The position numbers and the translations under genes are program-made. Source: Pachyseris speciosa (lineage: Eukaryota > Cnidaria > Anthozoa > Scleractinia > Pachyseridae). From it: DNA of 64,000 nucleotides. How positions within the stretch are numbered: the stretch's first letter is position 1; every line of letters begins with the position of its first letter. Below, piece after piece: positions 40,101 through 51,788 of the stretch. The notes beneath the pieces were generated by a model. The model searched no databases. It was not told the DNA's origin and worked only from the letters and a program-made list of their open reading frames with translations. The DNA is taken from the NCBI GenBank assembly GCA_016490735.1, contig JAEMWC010000035.1, forward strand, positions 1,879,501 through 1,943,500, in the 5' to 3' direction.

Positions 40101-42833
40101 CCATTGTTTTTGTTTGTTTTTTGTTTGTTTGTTTTGTTTTGTTTTGCTTCCAGTGGTTTTCCATTCCACTTCAGCCTTTTAACGTGGCCAATACTGGTTT
40201 TCAGCCGGTTTTCAACACTTTTCAGCTCTTGCACTTTGATGGCTTATTGTTACCAATCTTTATAAGTTGTTACCTTAATAGTGGTATCAAAGCAATACCC
40301 AATCATTGTTGAACAAGCAATGGAAGGTTTTCCCACTTTATAAATTACCATAGCAATTGTGGAAAATTTAAGGTGGCTCTGAATCTACTCCCAAGAATGT
40401 TTTGTAAATGTTTGAATAAATGAAAATCATATATTTGAAACTCTGCAGATTAAAGAATGAAGATGGGAGTGATCATCGCAGTTATGAACACTACTTAAGC
40501 TGTAGTGAAAATAAAACCTGAAAATATTCATTATTGTATGGGAGTCGAACCCACGACCTTGCGATGCCGGTGTAGTGCTCTACTAACTGAGCTGACAAGC
40601 CAGCGGAGAGCTGGTCATTTTGCTGAGACGTGATCGCGCAGTAGGGGAAATAAAGGATTCAACCTTCCCGTTCAAGCCTTTTTCATGGATCTCGACAAGT
40701 ATGGACCACATTAAAAGGATCTGTTTGAGCGTGATAGTGCCGTTTATTTTGCCTGTAACTTAAACTCGGTATTCCCTTATAGGACGTTATAAATTTAGCT
40801 TTTCAGGCTCATTTCTCGAAAGTTCCCCTTAACGGGCCCGAAACCATGTTTTGAAATAAAAATCTCACGAAAAGTAGGTTGTGTTCTGACCTCTAGTGAA
40901 GTCCACTTTGTTTCTTTAGTTGATAACTTTACTGTATAATTTTCAAAACGTTTGTTACTCCCATCTGGAATGGAAAACAAAACAGTTTAACGGGCCCGGG
41001 GATTACCGGGAGCTTCCAGAAACGGGCTCCAGTGGACAAATGGCAGGGATTTGTTGGTGTCCGCTTATGAGAGGTAGGTGGGAGGTGTCCGCATGCGCAT
41101 GTTGGACTGTATTTAGATGTCACATTGATGTGGTGCATTTCACTCACGTGCTTTCGTCCTGAATTTCATAAAGGACGAACTCGACCCATTCCCTGCGGCA
41201 TTCTCGGCTTGGACGCGAACTTGGTATAGCGTGTTTGGTCGGAGGTGAGTAAATAACACATGAAGCCCGTATGAAGATGTGCGTGATACGACGCCCAAAG
41301 ATGAAGTCTTCAGCTCAATATGGTACACTCGTGGAGAGGCATTGGAGCTTGACTCTGGCGCAGTCCACCCAACACGGGCTGTGGACGAAGTTATGTCTTC
41401 AATGCTAACATCTTTAGGAATTCTTGGTAGAACTGTTGAATTGATCGACAGAAACGTTAAATACGTTAAAGACGATAGTATAGTATGCGAGTCAGGGGTT
41501 TCAATTTTGGGAGATGTCGAAATTTTTAACACCCGACATGTTTTCTTAGCAAAGGATTATGAACTAAAAGACTCTAAAAAGCCTGTTTTGTTGATTTTTG
41601 GGACAGAGAGAGCTGATTCTATGAGTTACATTGTATCCGCACTATACAAAGGGTCTATTAAGGGGTCACTGTCATGTAATTTGGATCTAAACCCAAACAT
41701 AAGTTTTCAACAGTGGAAAAGTTGCAGTTTTCTTACGAAGTGCGTGATATGTGCATTGAAATTATTTGCGGTTGTCTAGTGCCACGGATGTCACGGAGGA
41801 AATAACTAGATTGCAATTTGAAAACGTTAGGCTAACTTTTCAAATTTCATCATTGTATCTAGGAAACTTTTGAAGGATTAGTAGATTTATACTAAAACAG
41901 CTATCATGCTAAAGAAATCTCGAACTCTTACTGAATGTGTTCTGTCGGGATGACCAAAATAACATTTTGATAGAATTTTGAAGGTTTTTGTGGACAAATC
42001 ACGGAAGTCAGGCTCACACACTCGGACCAGACTATTCATCAAGCTGTACCCAGGTGTACTCTGCCAAAAATATCCCGCTTTCGTAAGGTGCTCATTTAGA
42101 AACCCTCACTCCGCTAATTCCTAGACCATAATAAACGTGATCTGAATACTCCCAAAAGAACGCGCCAAATGCAAACGAACTCCATACCTCGTTGACATAT
42201 AAAAGGAAGCTCTCTTTTACAATCCATTGTTCCGCTGGTTTTGCTGTTGAATACGCTACAAGAGGGTTTTTGTCTACCTCGGTCTAACTTGTGCCGAAAA
42301 TCTCCGTGAGTGCCTTGTGTTGAGGCAATCCAAAACGTGGACTCGTTTCTGTTTCTAGAAAGGTTCCTCAGAAGTAGTGGATTGTTAGCATTGTTGACGT
42401 GTACCAGTTCTGCATTAGAGTCTCTGCAATAAGCTTCGGCTTCCTTCCATGATTTTTTAACAGCCCCAGCGGAGTGCATGTAGCAGGTGTTCCCATAGAG
42501 ATTCCATCCATGCGCACAAGATTGCGTTCCGGGTACTGTTTGGAAATATAAAAAACACATTTAACAGTGTTTGATTTGGGCTGAGCACAGGCAGCACTCA
42601 ATGACTTAGCTTTTAATCAGAAGCGAAATTGCTGTTGACTTTGTTTCCTTAAAATCCTTAGAGCATTTCATACATTAAATACTGTACGAACTGCCGAAAT
42701 GAAATGAAATGAAGAAATGTTCCTCGCAGTTGTGAACGCAATTTATGCAATTGGGTAAAGAAGACTGAAAAACATTTAGCACTTCAACGGCGTTTGAACC
42801 CGTGACCTCGCGATACCGGTTGGATGCTGTACG

Positions 42834-42865
<32 letters not shown>

Positions 42866-45800
42866 AGGTCAATTATGGGTTTATATGTTCCCGTGAAAGA
42901 AATGAGTATGATTGATACATGAAATAAATCATAGATGAGCAGCGTTCACAACTGCGAGGATCATTCGTCATTTCATTTCCGCAGGTAGGGTACACCTCTC
43001 CAGTTTTTTCACAAGTAAGTAAGTAAGTAAGTAAGTAAGAACTTTATTATTGTGTCAAAATGTTAATCGCTAGCGTACAATGTACACTAATTGGGGACAC
43101 CTAGCTACAGTTAGTTATCAAATAAATAAAATATGAAATATATGTACATGTGTACTTGTTGAATAAACAGTGAGTCATGCATTAAAATCAACTATGAAAT
43201 ATATTTACATATGTACATATTAAATAGGCAATGAATCATGCATTAACTGAAGATCAGTTGTTAATTGTTACATAAAAAACAGTCTTTACAAGTATAATCC
43301 AGCAGGCTTGTAAAATCAACCTTTTTAATGCGCTTTTTAAAAGTGTCCAGTGATTCAGACGATCGGATAGATTTGACGAGTTTGGACCAAATGACAGGGC
43401 CTAGATAAGTCAGGCTGTGTTTGCCATAAGCAACAGTCCGAAATCTCGGTATGACGAAATCAGAGTCTGACCAACTAGAGAGCTTACAGAAGCGCGCTAT
43501 GATAATTATCTCCCCGTATGTTACCTATCAAGAGGCATTGGGGGTCGCTATCTACAGGTATGCGGGACACCGTAAATTTACGAAAATAAGCCCTGGGGTT
43601 TATTTTCTTCAAAGGACTTTTATGAGGTGTTTATATTCGGAGGGACTTGTGTGCGGAGGGATTTATTTTAGGAGGAAAATAGCGTTTAGAAATCGACCGC
43701 TTTTCTAATTGCATGGAAATTTGAGTCACCAATTTTTCAAAGTGCAAATGATAATATTGGGGCGTTGATTAAATGTTCATGAGAACATAATCCCTCTGAA
43801 CATACCAGCTTCAAACACAACATCAATGAACAGTATTGAAAGTGGAATAGTTCTAAGTTCTTAAAGTGTGAAAGCGCACATCCGGGTTTCAGTCTTGTGC
43901 AGTTCATGATGCGTGATGTGTAATTTATGTTTTTTAGGTGTCATTGGTTTCTTCTGCTTCAGTGGCTTCAAGATCCCCCTCATCTGAGTCATCGTTGTCC
44001 AAATATACCCCTGGGGGCTTATCCTCGGAGGAGCTTACATACGGAGGGGAGTATTTTCGGAATTTTACGGTATGTGTTAAACCTGTTTTATTAGCTCACC
44101 TATAACATTGATCATGATGCAGGTTTTTATGCCCCAGACTCCCCACTCGGTCGCGGAACAGGAATATATACCCGTGTCATCCACTGTTGCCTTGGTGATG
44201 TTGAAGGTCGGCCCATCGGACAGATACACTTCAGGTTGGTCCTTGTTGTTTTGGTCGATTTTGTACCAGAAAACCGCGTTTGGGGGGCTGTCTCTTGGAT
44301 GGCATGACAACGTCACATTTTGATTAACATAAACTATAATCTCTCGTGAAAGGAGCATCGCTTTCCCTGATGAAAGATGAAAAAATAAAGAAACGCATCA
44401 ACATATCAAGATTCATCTTTCTGCAAAGTTTGAAAAAATCTGTACATTGGGTTCAGAGCAACCTTAATTTGTCGATAATTTAAAGTGGCTCTGAGCCTAG
44501 TGAACAGATTTTTTAAAACTTTGCAGAAAGATTAATTTTTTTATGCTGATTACAATTTAATAATAAACAAACGGGGGTAACCCGTCTCGTTGTAAGTTAC
44601 AGGCACATAAAGCCAAATTTTAGGGTGTTTCTAAAAGGCTGTGCTGTTGCTATGGTAACCTTATATGTAAAAAGAACATGATCACAGCTTGTTGAGAAAT
44701 AATTGGGAAATTTTTTTGATATCATGTTCACGAAAACAAACAACAAATTATGGGAGTATCGATCCATCAAAGAATTGGTGATTAAAAATAACGGGCACTT
44801 TCCTTTGGCCCCAGTGAAACGCTCTAATACAATGTTACATTCGCTTATGGATACTGGTTATCTAAGCATTACAAGTATACTGTATTTTGATTTGTCACCA
44901 TTACGGGCTTATTTGAGATATCTGTACTCTGACCTACTTTGCTAAAGAAAATGAAAGTAAACTGAAACTGATTCCAATGCACAGTTACAGTTAGGAAATT
45001 AAACTTCGTTCTGTTCGTTTTATATTGTATCCTGTAGTCTTTGCACCTTTAAAATGTGTGTTCGTGAGTTTATTCCGAGAGCTCACTTACCCAGAGTCCC
45101 TTTATTTATCCCTGATTGAATTGTTATTTGGAAATGTTGTGAGCTAGTTAACATTTTGAGAAGGCGTTTGGACCTTACGTGACCCGCGCAAAGAACGTTT
45201 GCGCACGGGGCTGAACGTGGATCCAGATATATAACAACAACAAGTATACCGCTAATCATGCCATAGTTTCTTAGTATTTATGACAAACTAATTAAAAAAA
45301 ATTGTGATGTCTTATTTGTGCTTGGGCGGATCTTCAAATTTTGTACTTCGTTGATAACTGCGCTCTGAAATTGCGCGTAGTGAGGCATATTCTGCAGTTT
45401 TCTTAAATTACACGACTGTCGGATTTTAGTGAGCTAACTACTAACTGCCAGTGCTGAGTACAAACTGATAAATGTTAATGTTTAAACAAATTCCGCAAAA
45501 AGAAACGCGACAAACAAACAAACAATTCAAAACGTTGGGTAGCAGATTTAAGTATTAAATATGTGGGATCTTTCAGTCATTGATCATGTATCACTCAGTA
45601 ATCTGAACCAATTTTAACACTTTTGAGACAAAAATAGAATTGATCTGTTTTAATATAGCTGAAAGAAATAAAGTTGTCGCCACACTGATTCAAGTCGTTA
45701 ATCCTTTGTAGCGAACAGCACCTATTTTCTCCTTACACTTTCACTTCTTGATCGAGTAAGTAGGTTAGGAGAATAATATGGAAAATAATTAAGCATGAAC

Positions 45801-48800
45801 TATCTGGTTGTGATTTAATCAGATTCAACCAACTAGTACTATGGGAGTATAGGGAAATCGGTGAGTGAGAAAATGCGCTTTGATATTAGCCTGCGTGGCA
45901 GGTGTATAGAAGGGAGGGGAGGGAGGGGAGGGATAAAGGGAGAGGGGATGGGGGAGAGGAAAAGACGATAGGGGAGAGGGGAAAGGAACTCTTGTTATAA
46001 GAACCCCATTTTGTTCTTATCTCCGGCCGCTGAAAGCCGAAAAAATTCCGATCAGCTGCCTGCAATGAAAAATGTGAGAATGAATAAGTTTCACGTTTTC
46101 AACAAAAAATAACCAATCTGGCCGCGAAACGCAGGCATGTTTCGCCAGTACCAGAGATGCTGTGTTGAAACCATAACAACAATCAGCCGTAAGCGCTCTT
46201 TGAACCGAAAGACATATCCTGGTGATTTTGCCCCATCATCTGATATTTCTGCTAAGCAGTACGAAATAAAGGGTAATGCAGCGATTCTCGTCATTTTGCC
46301 ACTCAAAAGTGTAGTCGGAAGACCAGCTGCAGGAGATGGAATCAATGATTTACCCTGCTACTGAGCTGTCAAATTTATTAGCTGCGAATACAAAATTATG
46401 TATGCAACCACAGTAAAAGTCAAAGAGAAGCCTTCGATCTTTGAAAAAATATGTTGATAGACCCCATTTATTTATTTATTTGTTTATTTATTTATTACAA
46501 TTTAATGGCAATTAATTTAGTAATGGACAGTAACAGTGATAAGAAAAGGCCATGAGGACGATTTGTAAAAGAGTTGTAGCGACCCCATATAAAAACAAAT
46601 CACCTTATTCAAAGTAGATTATTGTACAGAAATAAAAATATATATTACCGCTAACAGCTAGCAATAAAATAAAAACATCTTATTTACATTTCATTAAAAA
46701 TTTCATAATTTTAGATTTAAAATTGAGCACACTAGAAGAAGAGCGGGTCTCAAAAGGCAGAATGTTCCACCTATCCACTATCCTATAAAAGAATTGTTTT
46801 ATGTACATTTGTCCTGGTAAATCTCTTTCTAATGATCTATTATCGAAGTGTAGAAGCGAGTAACGGTCCCCTTGACAATAAATATCCAGAAAATTGAGAA
46901 AGTCCACATTCAATAACCATTGAGGGCCTTAAACAAGAAAGTGACATCAAATAAGAAACGCCTCGGTTCAAGGGTTAACAGCTTAAGTTTAACTTAAACC
47001 GCGAACATCCGGCTTATGGTTCATTGGATTTTAGAATGAACTTGGTTGCCCTTCGCTGAATTCTAGTTTGTCTATATTTCTCTTTGTGAACGGAGACCAG
47101 ACAACCGAACAGTACTCTAAATTAGATCTGACAAGATCTTTCCTCTCCCTTCTCCTCCCATTTCTACGCCTGCATCATCATAAGTAGGCTGCAGCGCGAT
47201 AGGTTGAGAGCTTTCTCCAGCTGTTCTTTCCCTAGCAACCAGTCTGGCTATTTGGTCATCAGGAGAGAGTTGGCCATAGTCGTCTCTCATTAGTGGCTGG
47301 CTTTATAGCTAGATGGGAAGCCTTGTCTGCGCCTAACGTGAGATGGCAGCTGACCTCTTACAATGAACCGACCGGCTTTGAAGGATGTGTTCACAGAGCC
47401 GAAAACCACAACGACAGAATCAAATCAACACCCTAACAAGGAAATCCGGCAGCACAAAACCTGTGTCCTCTTATGGTATCATTTTAAATATCAGTTTCAA
47501 GTGCCCACGGGCAATATTAATTACATCCATTTTTGACGTAGAGAGCAGAAGAAAATACCTTTCAGACAAAACTCTCTTGTGTCGATTTTTGTGGCAGCCA
47601 ACAAAAACAGGTAGAAAAACACTTAGATTCATAGTGGAAATGAGCCGTCTGTAAATGAAATCGAAAACAGTTTCTGCCTTGAGCAAAATTTCTGCCTCCT
47701 AAAATGTTAAGAGGAACATTGAAAAGAAAAAAGGACATCGATTATGCCGATTTTTAAGCGGGCTGACTGATTGTGTGGTATGCCTCCACGGATTACATAC
47801 TGCCATTTTTGGTAGATAGAGGGTAATGACGACCATAAGCATAGCGCTATCAGTGAACCTATGCTAAGCGTTGGAACCGTTACCGCAACACACTGCATAT
47901 ATCAGGGAGTAGTAGCTGGGTATTTTTTGAAACTATTTATTGTGTGACTCAATCTAGTTAGGTCTTTTTTGTGGTACTGAGTAATACCAGATATGCCACT
48001 AATAAAAAATTTTATAAGCCGTGCACAAGAACCAACATTGGAAAACAATCTGTATCTTCAATTGTAGTTGACCTTTGGCAAGATCTTCCAACTAGCTTGA
48101 AAAATCTTAACACTCTTACCTTTCCTGGCAAATTAAAAGAATTTCTTCTTAAAACTCAATCCAGTAAGTAAAATCATACCAACGACTACCTAGATATGTG
48201 CTTATTTTTCGTCTTTTAAATGTTTGTATCTGTTGTTGTTTCTGTGTTGTTGTTGTCGTACCTGCTACAATTTGTTTAATTACCTTTCCTTAGCTAGGGG
48301 CTAACTAGAAAACTTTAGTTTATTTAGCCCATAGACACCTTTAAATTGTAATAGTTTAGCTTTTAATTTCTTTTCCCCTTTTTACATATCTAAATTCCTT
48401 TAAAAAATGTAATACTAATTGTAAGAAAAGGTGTAGATAATAAAGATTGTTGTTGTTGTTGTTGCCAAGGAAAATAGAAATTGAACCACGATTTTAACAT
48501 CAAGCAGGGCTCTCTTGGCTGTCTATCCATTGTAATATCAAACCATGGCCTTTGTAAACCTAACATACTTGGAATTGGCCGCTGTTTTTCGAGCTGTGGG
48601 CAAAGAGTGAAAATGACCTTGACTTCCGGTGCATTATGTCGGGGAGTATTTCTCGTCTTTTACGGCGATGATCTCCGATGTGTATTTACCGCTGATAACT
48701 TCACGTTCGTGATTGCTATCTTCTTCTCAAACACGTTCGGCACCTTTGTCAAGCGCCTGACACAAAGGCGAGATGGGTTTTAAAAATCATTCATTTAAAT

Positions 48801-49428
48801 GTTTTAAACACTATTTTATTGTTTATTACCCAAGCTCCATATTTCGTTTCTAGGAGAAAGCACTTGGGTTGAAGCACTCAAGCGATCTCATTATTTAGGG
48901 CTCTAAACAGGAAACATTTTCTCGGGTTGCTCTAGGCTCAAACAAGATATTGGAATTTCTACCATTTGATGCGAATTCAGCTTCGTGTTTAAAGATCCAA
49001 AACATGGATTTCTTACCACACTAAGAAATTTCAGTGTTTTAGCTTGGGAGCTGTTCTCACGGTTTTTCGTGCACTATCTGGAGATCCGGAAACAGAAGGC
49101 ATCAACGTGACATCCAGTTTCCACCGAACGAAAAGCATAGCATTACCAGTAATCAAGTCCATACATACTATTTAATAAATCATGCTCGGGAAATAAGAAC
49201 TATTGCACCGTGCATTGAGCGTGATACACTACATAAGTCAAGCCATTTATGTTTTTTTTACTTATTTGTAAGTACTAATCATCTCAGCGATGTGAACGGC
49301 TAATTCCGTATTAAATCCTTATCTATGAACTATTTTAAAACAGTTATGCAATTCACATTACCTTCGGATAAGGCGAAGGAAGCTACCAATACGAGGCCAG
49401 TTGCTTCTAAAAGTAGGAAAGCGTTCAT
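36635..49428 (-). CDS. Ig-CTLD-FN3-Ig-Ig type I membrane receptor, 669 aa, seven exons (complement join 36635..37173, 37986..38255, 39365..39598, 41148..41432, 42188..42535, 44100..44366, 49362..49428)
   Basis: Seven exons with GT/AG ends join in frame to 2010 nt. Residues 1-22 are a signal peptide; 23-111 an Ig domain ('VTLSC', 'FWYK', 'DDTGIYSC'); 112-227 a C-type lectin fold ('CAHGWNLYGNTCYM', 'FWIAS', 'ELPFICQR'); 228-322 fibronectin III ('VGWTAPE', 'LRPNTLYQVRV'); 323-400 and 401-490 two more Ig domains ('ITLQC...EGTYHC', 'IILQC...HGVYEC'); 505-529 a membrane helix; 530-669 a cytoplasmic tail with six tyrosines. Every intron is phase 1, and each outer domain is one exon. The lectin domain lacks the EPN/QPD and WND motifs for calcium-dependent sugar binding. 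It is probably a cell-surface adhesion or immune-type receptor signalling through SH2 proteins; this is inferred. Extra exons in the 5-kb first intron cannot be excluded. LINE and tRNA-like repeats fill the introns. Confidence 0.85.
37986..38255 (-). CDS. Receptor exon 6: third Ig domain
   Basis: The acceptor tctttcatag ends at 38256 and the donor gtagga starts at 37985; 270 nt, phase 1/1. The cysteines of 'IILQC' and 'GVYEC' and the core 'YSWIKDG' mark an I-set Ig fold. Confidence 0.85.
38487..38877. mobile_element. MITE, 'TTAAAGGRGNNGTGTCAC' ends
   Basis: The left end ttaaaggagatgtgtcacc and the right end gtgacactgcccctttaa are inverted. Similar ends flank 52797-53187. It lies in intron 5 of the receptor gene. 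Confidence 0.65.
39190..39292 (+). repeat. Compound tetranucleotide microsatellite
   Basis: Runs of aaat, then gaca/gacg, then gggt and ggat follow each other over about 100 bases in intron 5. Confidence 0.95.
39365..39598 (-). CDS. Receptor exon 5: second Ig domain
   Basis: The acceptor ccattttcag ends at 39599 and the donor gtgagt starts at 39364; 234 nt, phase 1/1. 'SITLQC', 'IEWYKEG' and 'EGTYHC' are the Ig hallmarks; the domain is short (78 residues). Confidence 0.85.
40455..40640 (-). repeat. tRNA-derived repeat (second family)
   Basis: The minus strand has gctcagttagtagagcac (A-box region) and gggttcgactccc (B-box/T-arm), with the same style of tail (aacctgaaaatattcatt) as the copies near 33 kb but a different body. 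Confidence 0.65.
41148..41432 (-). CDS. Receptor exon 4: fibronectin type III domain
   Basis: The acceptor aattcaacag ends at 41433 and the donor gtgagt starts at 41147; 285 nt, phase 1/1. 'DITSSTARVGW' and 'LRPNTLYQVRVQAENAAG' are the FN3 signature. Confidence 0.87.
42188..42535 (-). CDS. Receptor exon 3: C-type lectin-like domain
   Basis: The acceptor ttccaaacag ends at 42536 and the donor gtatgg starts at 42187; 348 nt, phase 1/1. 'SWKEAEAYCRDSNAELVHV' and 'FWIAS' are CTLD helix and core motifs; six cysteines fit the long-form fold. Calcium-site motifs are absent. Confidence 0.87.
42680..42990 (-). repeat. tRNA-derived composite repeat, copy 4
   Basis: Carries the gatga-rich start, gcagttgtgaacgcaattt body, a tRNA-like head on the minus strand (42850-42780) and the tcaattatgggtttatatg flank. 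A second partial body in the opposite direction ends at about 42985. Confidence 0.7.
43012..43455 (-). pseudogene. LINE 3' end with (CTTA)n tail
   Basis: The minus strand reads 'PRFRTVAYGKHSLTYLGPVI' then 'WSKLVKSIRSSESLDTFKK', the C-terminal tail of CR1/Jockey-like reverse transcriptases, followed by an AT-rich 3' region and seven gtaa units (43013-43039) in the plus-strand view. It lies in intron 2 of the receptor. Confidence 0.7.
43466..43560 (+). pseudogene. Short LINE fragment, opposite strand
   Basis: The plus strand reads 'TKSESDQLESLQKRAMIIIS' and 'YQEAL', matching the 'QKRA.RII.P..SY.EAL' region of LINE reverse transcriptases. It abuts the minus-strand fragment on its left. Confidence 0.55.
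44100..44366 (-). CDS. Receptor exon 2: first Ig domain
   Basis: The acceptor ctttcatcag ends at 44367 and the donor gtgagc starts at 44099; 267 nt, phase 1/1. The first base completes the glycine codon begun in the signal-peptide exon. 'NVTLSC', 'AVFWYKID' and 'DDTGIYSC' mark the Ig fold. Confidence 0.85.
44405..44550. mobile_element. Hairpin MITE in receptor intron 1
   Basis: The arms gattcatctttctgcaaagt and actttgcagaaagattaat are inverted, with inner arms ggttcagagc/gctctgagcc. It is non-coding. Confidence 0.65.
44551..46400. other. Receptor intron 1, no gene recognised
   Basis: Nothing coding is supported. A purine run (45911-45985) is listed separately. The frames open on both strands at 46091-46364 show no known pattern. 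Confidence 0.4.
45911..45985 (+). repeat. G-rich polypurine tract
   Basis: Repeated ggggaggga words with many G3-G5 runs within 75 bases; able in principle to form G-quadruplexes. Confidence 0.85.
46465..47130 (-). pseudogene. CR1-like LINE fragment with (AAAT)n tail
   Basis: The minus strand reads 'LVRSNLEYCSVVWSPFTKRN', 'QRRATKFILK' (after a frame change), 'LDIYCQGDRYSLLHFDNRSL' and 'FFYRIVDRWNILP...FKSKI', in the order of a non-LTR reverse transcriptase C-terminus. It ends in a ttta/aaat run at 46466-46497. Receptor intron 1. Confidence 0.75.
47131..47929. other. Receptor intron 1, no gene recognised
   Basis: No feature is supported here. Confidence 0.4.
47930..48467 (+). pseudogene. LINE C-terminus and 3' end with (GTT)n tail
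   Basis: The plus strand reads 'NIGKQSVSSIVVDLWQDLP' and 'FPGKLKEFLLKTQ', the last residues of a CR1-like reverse transcriptase, followed by a TAA stop (48169-48171), about 280 bases of 3' sequence, aataaagattg and a GTT microsatellite at 48447-48464. The tail is intact; the 5' part is missing. Confidence 0.75.
48468..49361. other. Receptor intron 1, no gene recognised
   Basis: No feature is supported here. Confidence 0.4.
49362..49428 (-). CDS. Receptor exon 1: signal peptide
   Basis: ATG at 49428-49426 in the context gagaATGaac. It encodes MNAFLLLEATGLVLVASFAL and two more residues, a typical cleavable signal, and ends before the donor gtaatg (49361), leaving one base so that the next exon joins in phase 1. 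The exon is too short to be found as a long frame; its phase fit and signal character support it. Confidence 0.75.
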
Positions 49429-50879
49429 TCTCGGCTGGAAGCAGAGCAAATTTGAAATGCACTTAAAGATTGTCAGATGTTTTGATGACGGCTTTCCCCG
49501 GTAAACGGAAGTTTATTGAATCCGGCGAGTCTGCCAAGAACAATCGATAACCGGAAGTGGCTGCCAAGTTGGAGCTGATTGAAAATAAGCGGAAATAAAA
49601 CTGCACGAAAAATTGGTCCAATTGCCTTGGAAATCTAGATTTGCATGTATTGACTCAATAGCCAGTGATAGAAAGTTACAGCTTATCAGCTTTAAAGACC
49701 TGCTCATGTGGAGAAATCTTTGCAGTATTACTCCCTCGCAAATTGATAACCTTTAACTTGATAGGGTGTGGGTTGCCGATGACCGTCATCAAACCTCAAC
49801 TGTCAACATCTGAAAAGAAGCACGGAAATCGTTCTTCAATAACAACACACAAAAGTTTATTTTGAAATCTGCGACTGAAAAAGGCTAGCGCACAACCATA
49901 GAACCGTCACATATTCTGTGTTGCGCTTCAATGGAGTCTACCTTTCAGTCTTCAGCACAACGTGAACAGAATGGTTTTCACTTACGTTTGGGTAAGGAGT
50001 AACTAGCCACCATCTATTGGATCGTTTGAACTTGCTCATTTCCATGTCACATGATTTATGACGCCACATGTATAGCCCACAGGCTCAACAAGGTAACATC
50101 TGACTCTCTATAGATCATTCATTAAATTAGAGCATCTGGGAGTACTTTGATGGACGTTTTTTTGTTTTGGTTTGAATTTTTGGATGAATTGCTAAAGCTT
50201 TATTATGCCATGAATTGCAATGAGCAGAACTCTCCAATGAGGTTAACTCGTATTGTGCTGTATACTGAGGTGGTTGAGTGACTCTGACACTATATTTTGA
50301 CACGGATAAAAGGTAACCCCTATCCATCTTATTGCTCTTTAGATACCAAAATCCTCACGTCTAGCCATGAGTTAAGTCCCCAGTAGAAGTAGTTTTGTAC
50401 CGTGTTGCCTTTTTTCCAATATTTTAACAACCGAAATTTCGCCTTAATTCACAAGCTTCTGTTTTGCTCGCTCTTGGGAGCATTAGTGTCAACACCAATT
50501 TATATGTTGTCGGCCCTTTAGATGAAGCAGTCTATTGAACTCTTTTTATAATGGTTTGAGGGTAGATTCATGCACTATTGACCTCTCGAGCTAACCTCGC
50601 GCTATCACCGACAACCCGATACAAAGCAGTGCTAATCTTCACCGATCTCGGACCACACCATCATGACGCATGGTTTCTGACAGCAGTGACGTAACAGAAG
50701 TTTGGTTTCGTGGTTAGCGAAGATCAGCGCTACGGTTGAAGAAATCCTTAAGGGGCGTTATACCTGAATGTTGATGAAATACGAAGTGATTTAAATTAAA
50801 AAGAGAAAATAAGGCATACACAAACACTCAGACAGTCCACTACAACACGGGTGCATGTCGGGTTGAGGACGAACTGTTT
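49429..50879. other. Upstream region of the receptor gene
   Basis: Should contain the receptor promoter; no certain core elements are visible. No other gene is recognised. Confidence 0.4.
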
Positions 50880-50884
50880 GGTGT

Positions 50885-51788
50885 TTGTCCATTACTTGGA
50901 CTTTAATCTTTGATAATGTTATGGACCTTGAACAGCATGTTAATCATATTTGTAAGGTGGCATTTTGCCATATACGTAATTTATCAAGGATTAGGAACTG
51001 TCTTTCTCTGAAAGATACGGAAACATTGGTCCATGCATTCATAACGACCAAGCTAGATAACTGTAATTCGTTATTGGCTGGGCTACCGCAATATTTAATA
51101 GATAAGCTTCAGCGTGTGCGTAAGGTGGTTTGCACGTTACGTCATCGCCGCCATTCTGGTGGACGTAAACAATACATCTCTCATTAGCTCCTTTTGTTCG
51201 TCCACCAGCATTTGTTCGTTTCATCATTGTTATCTGTGTCTCTAGAGATTGGCTGCAAACCACCTATTCTATCATACTTGCGAGAACGGAAGCCTGCCGT
51301 TCTCGCAAGTATGATAGAATTACGCCAGTCTTAATGGATCTTCATTGACTACCCGTTAAGCAACGTATATCTTTCAAGATATTACTACTTACGTATAAGG
51401 CCTTAAATGCCTTGGCGCCTCAATATATATCGGACATGCTAGTGCAGTACACACCAGCCAGAGCTCTACGCTCTTCAAATGAACAGTTCTTGCAAGTGCC
51501 TAAGTTTAAACTTAAGGCTTATGGAAGTAGGTCATTTAGCTACGTCGCGCCCTACCTGTGGAACAAGCTCCCAGATACCATACGACAGGCACCATCACTT
51601 ACGACATTTAAGTCAAAGCTTTAGACCTATCTTTTTAGCCAAGCTTTTGATTTGTAGGACTATTAATATTAATTAATTTGTTGGTATTATTTCGCGGTTA
51701 ATTTAGTTGATTTTTTTTAAAATCATTTTAATTGTACATATTGTAAAGCGCTCCGAACTCTAGGGAGAGCGCTCTAGAAAAATATCTA

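Noticed and set aside
41279..41779. 166-codon plus-strand frame
   Set aside because: It is antisense to the FN3 exon of the minus-strand receptor and shows no domain.
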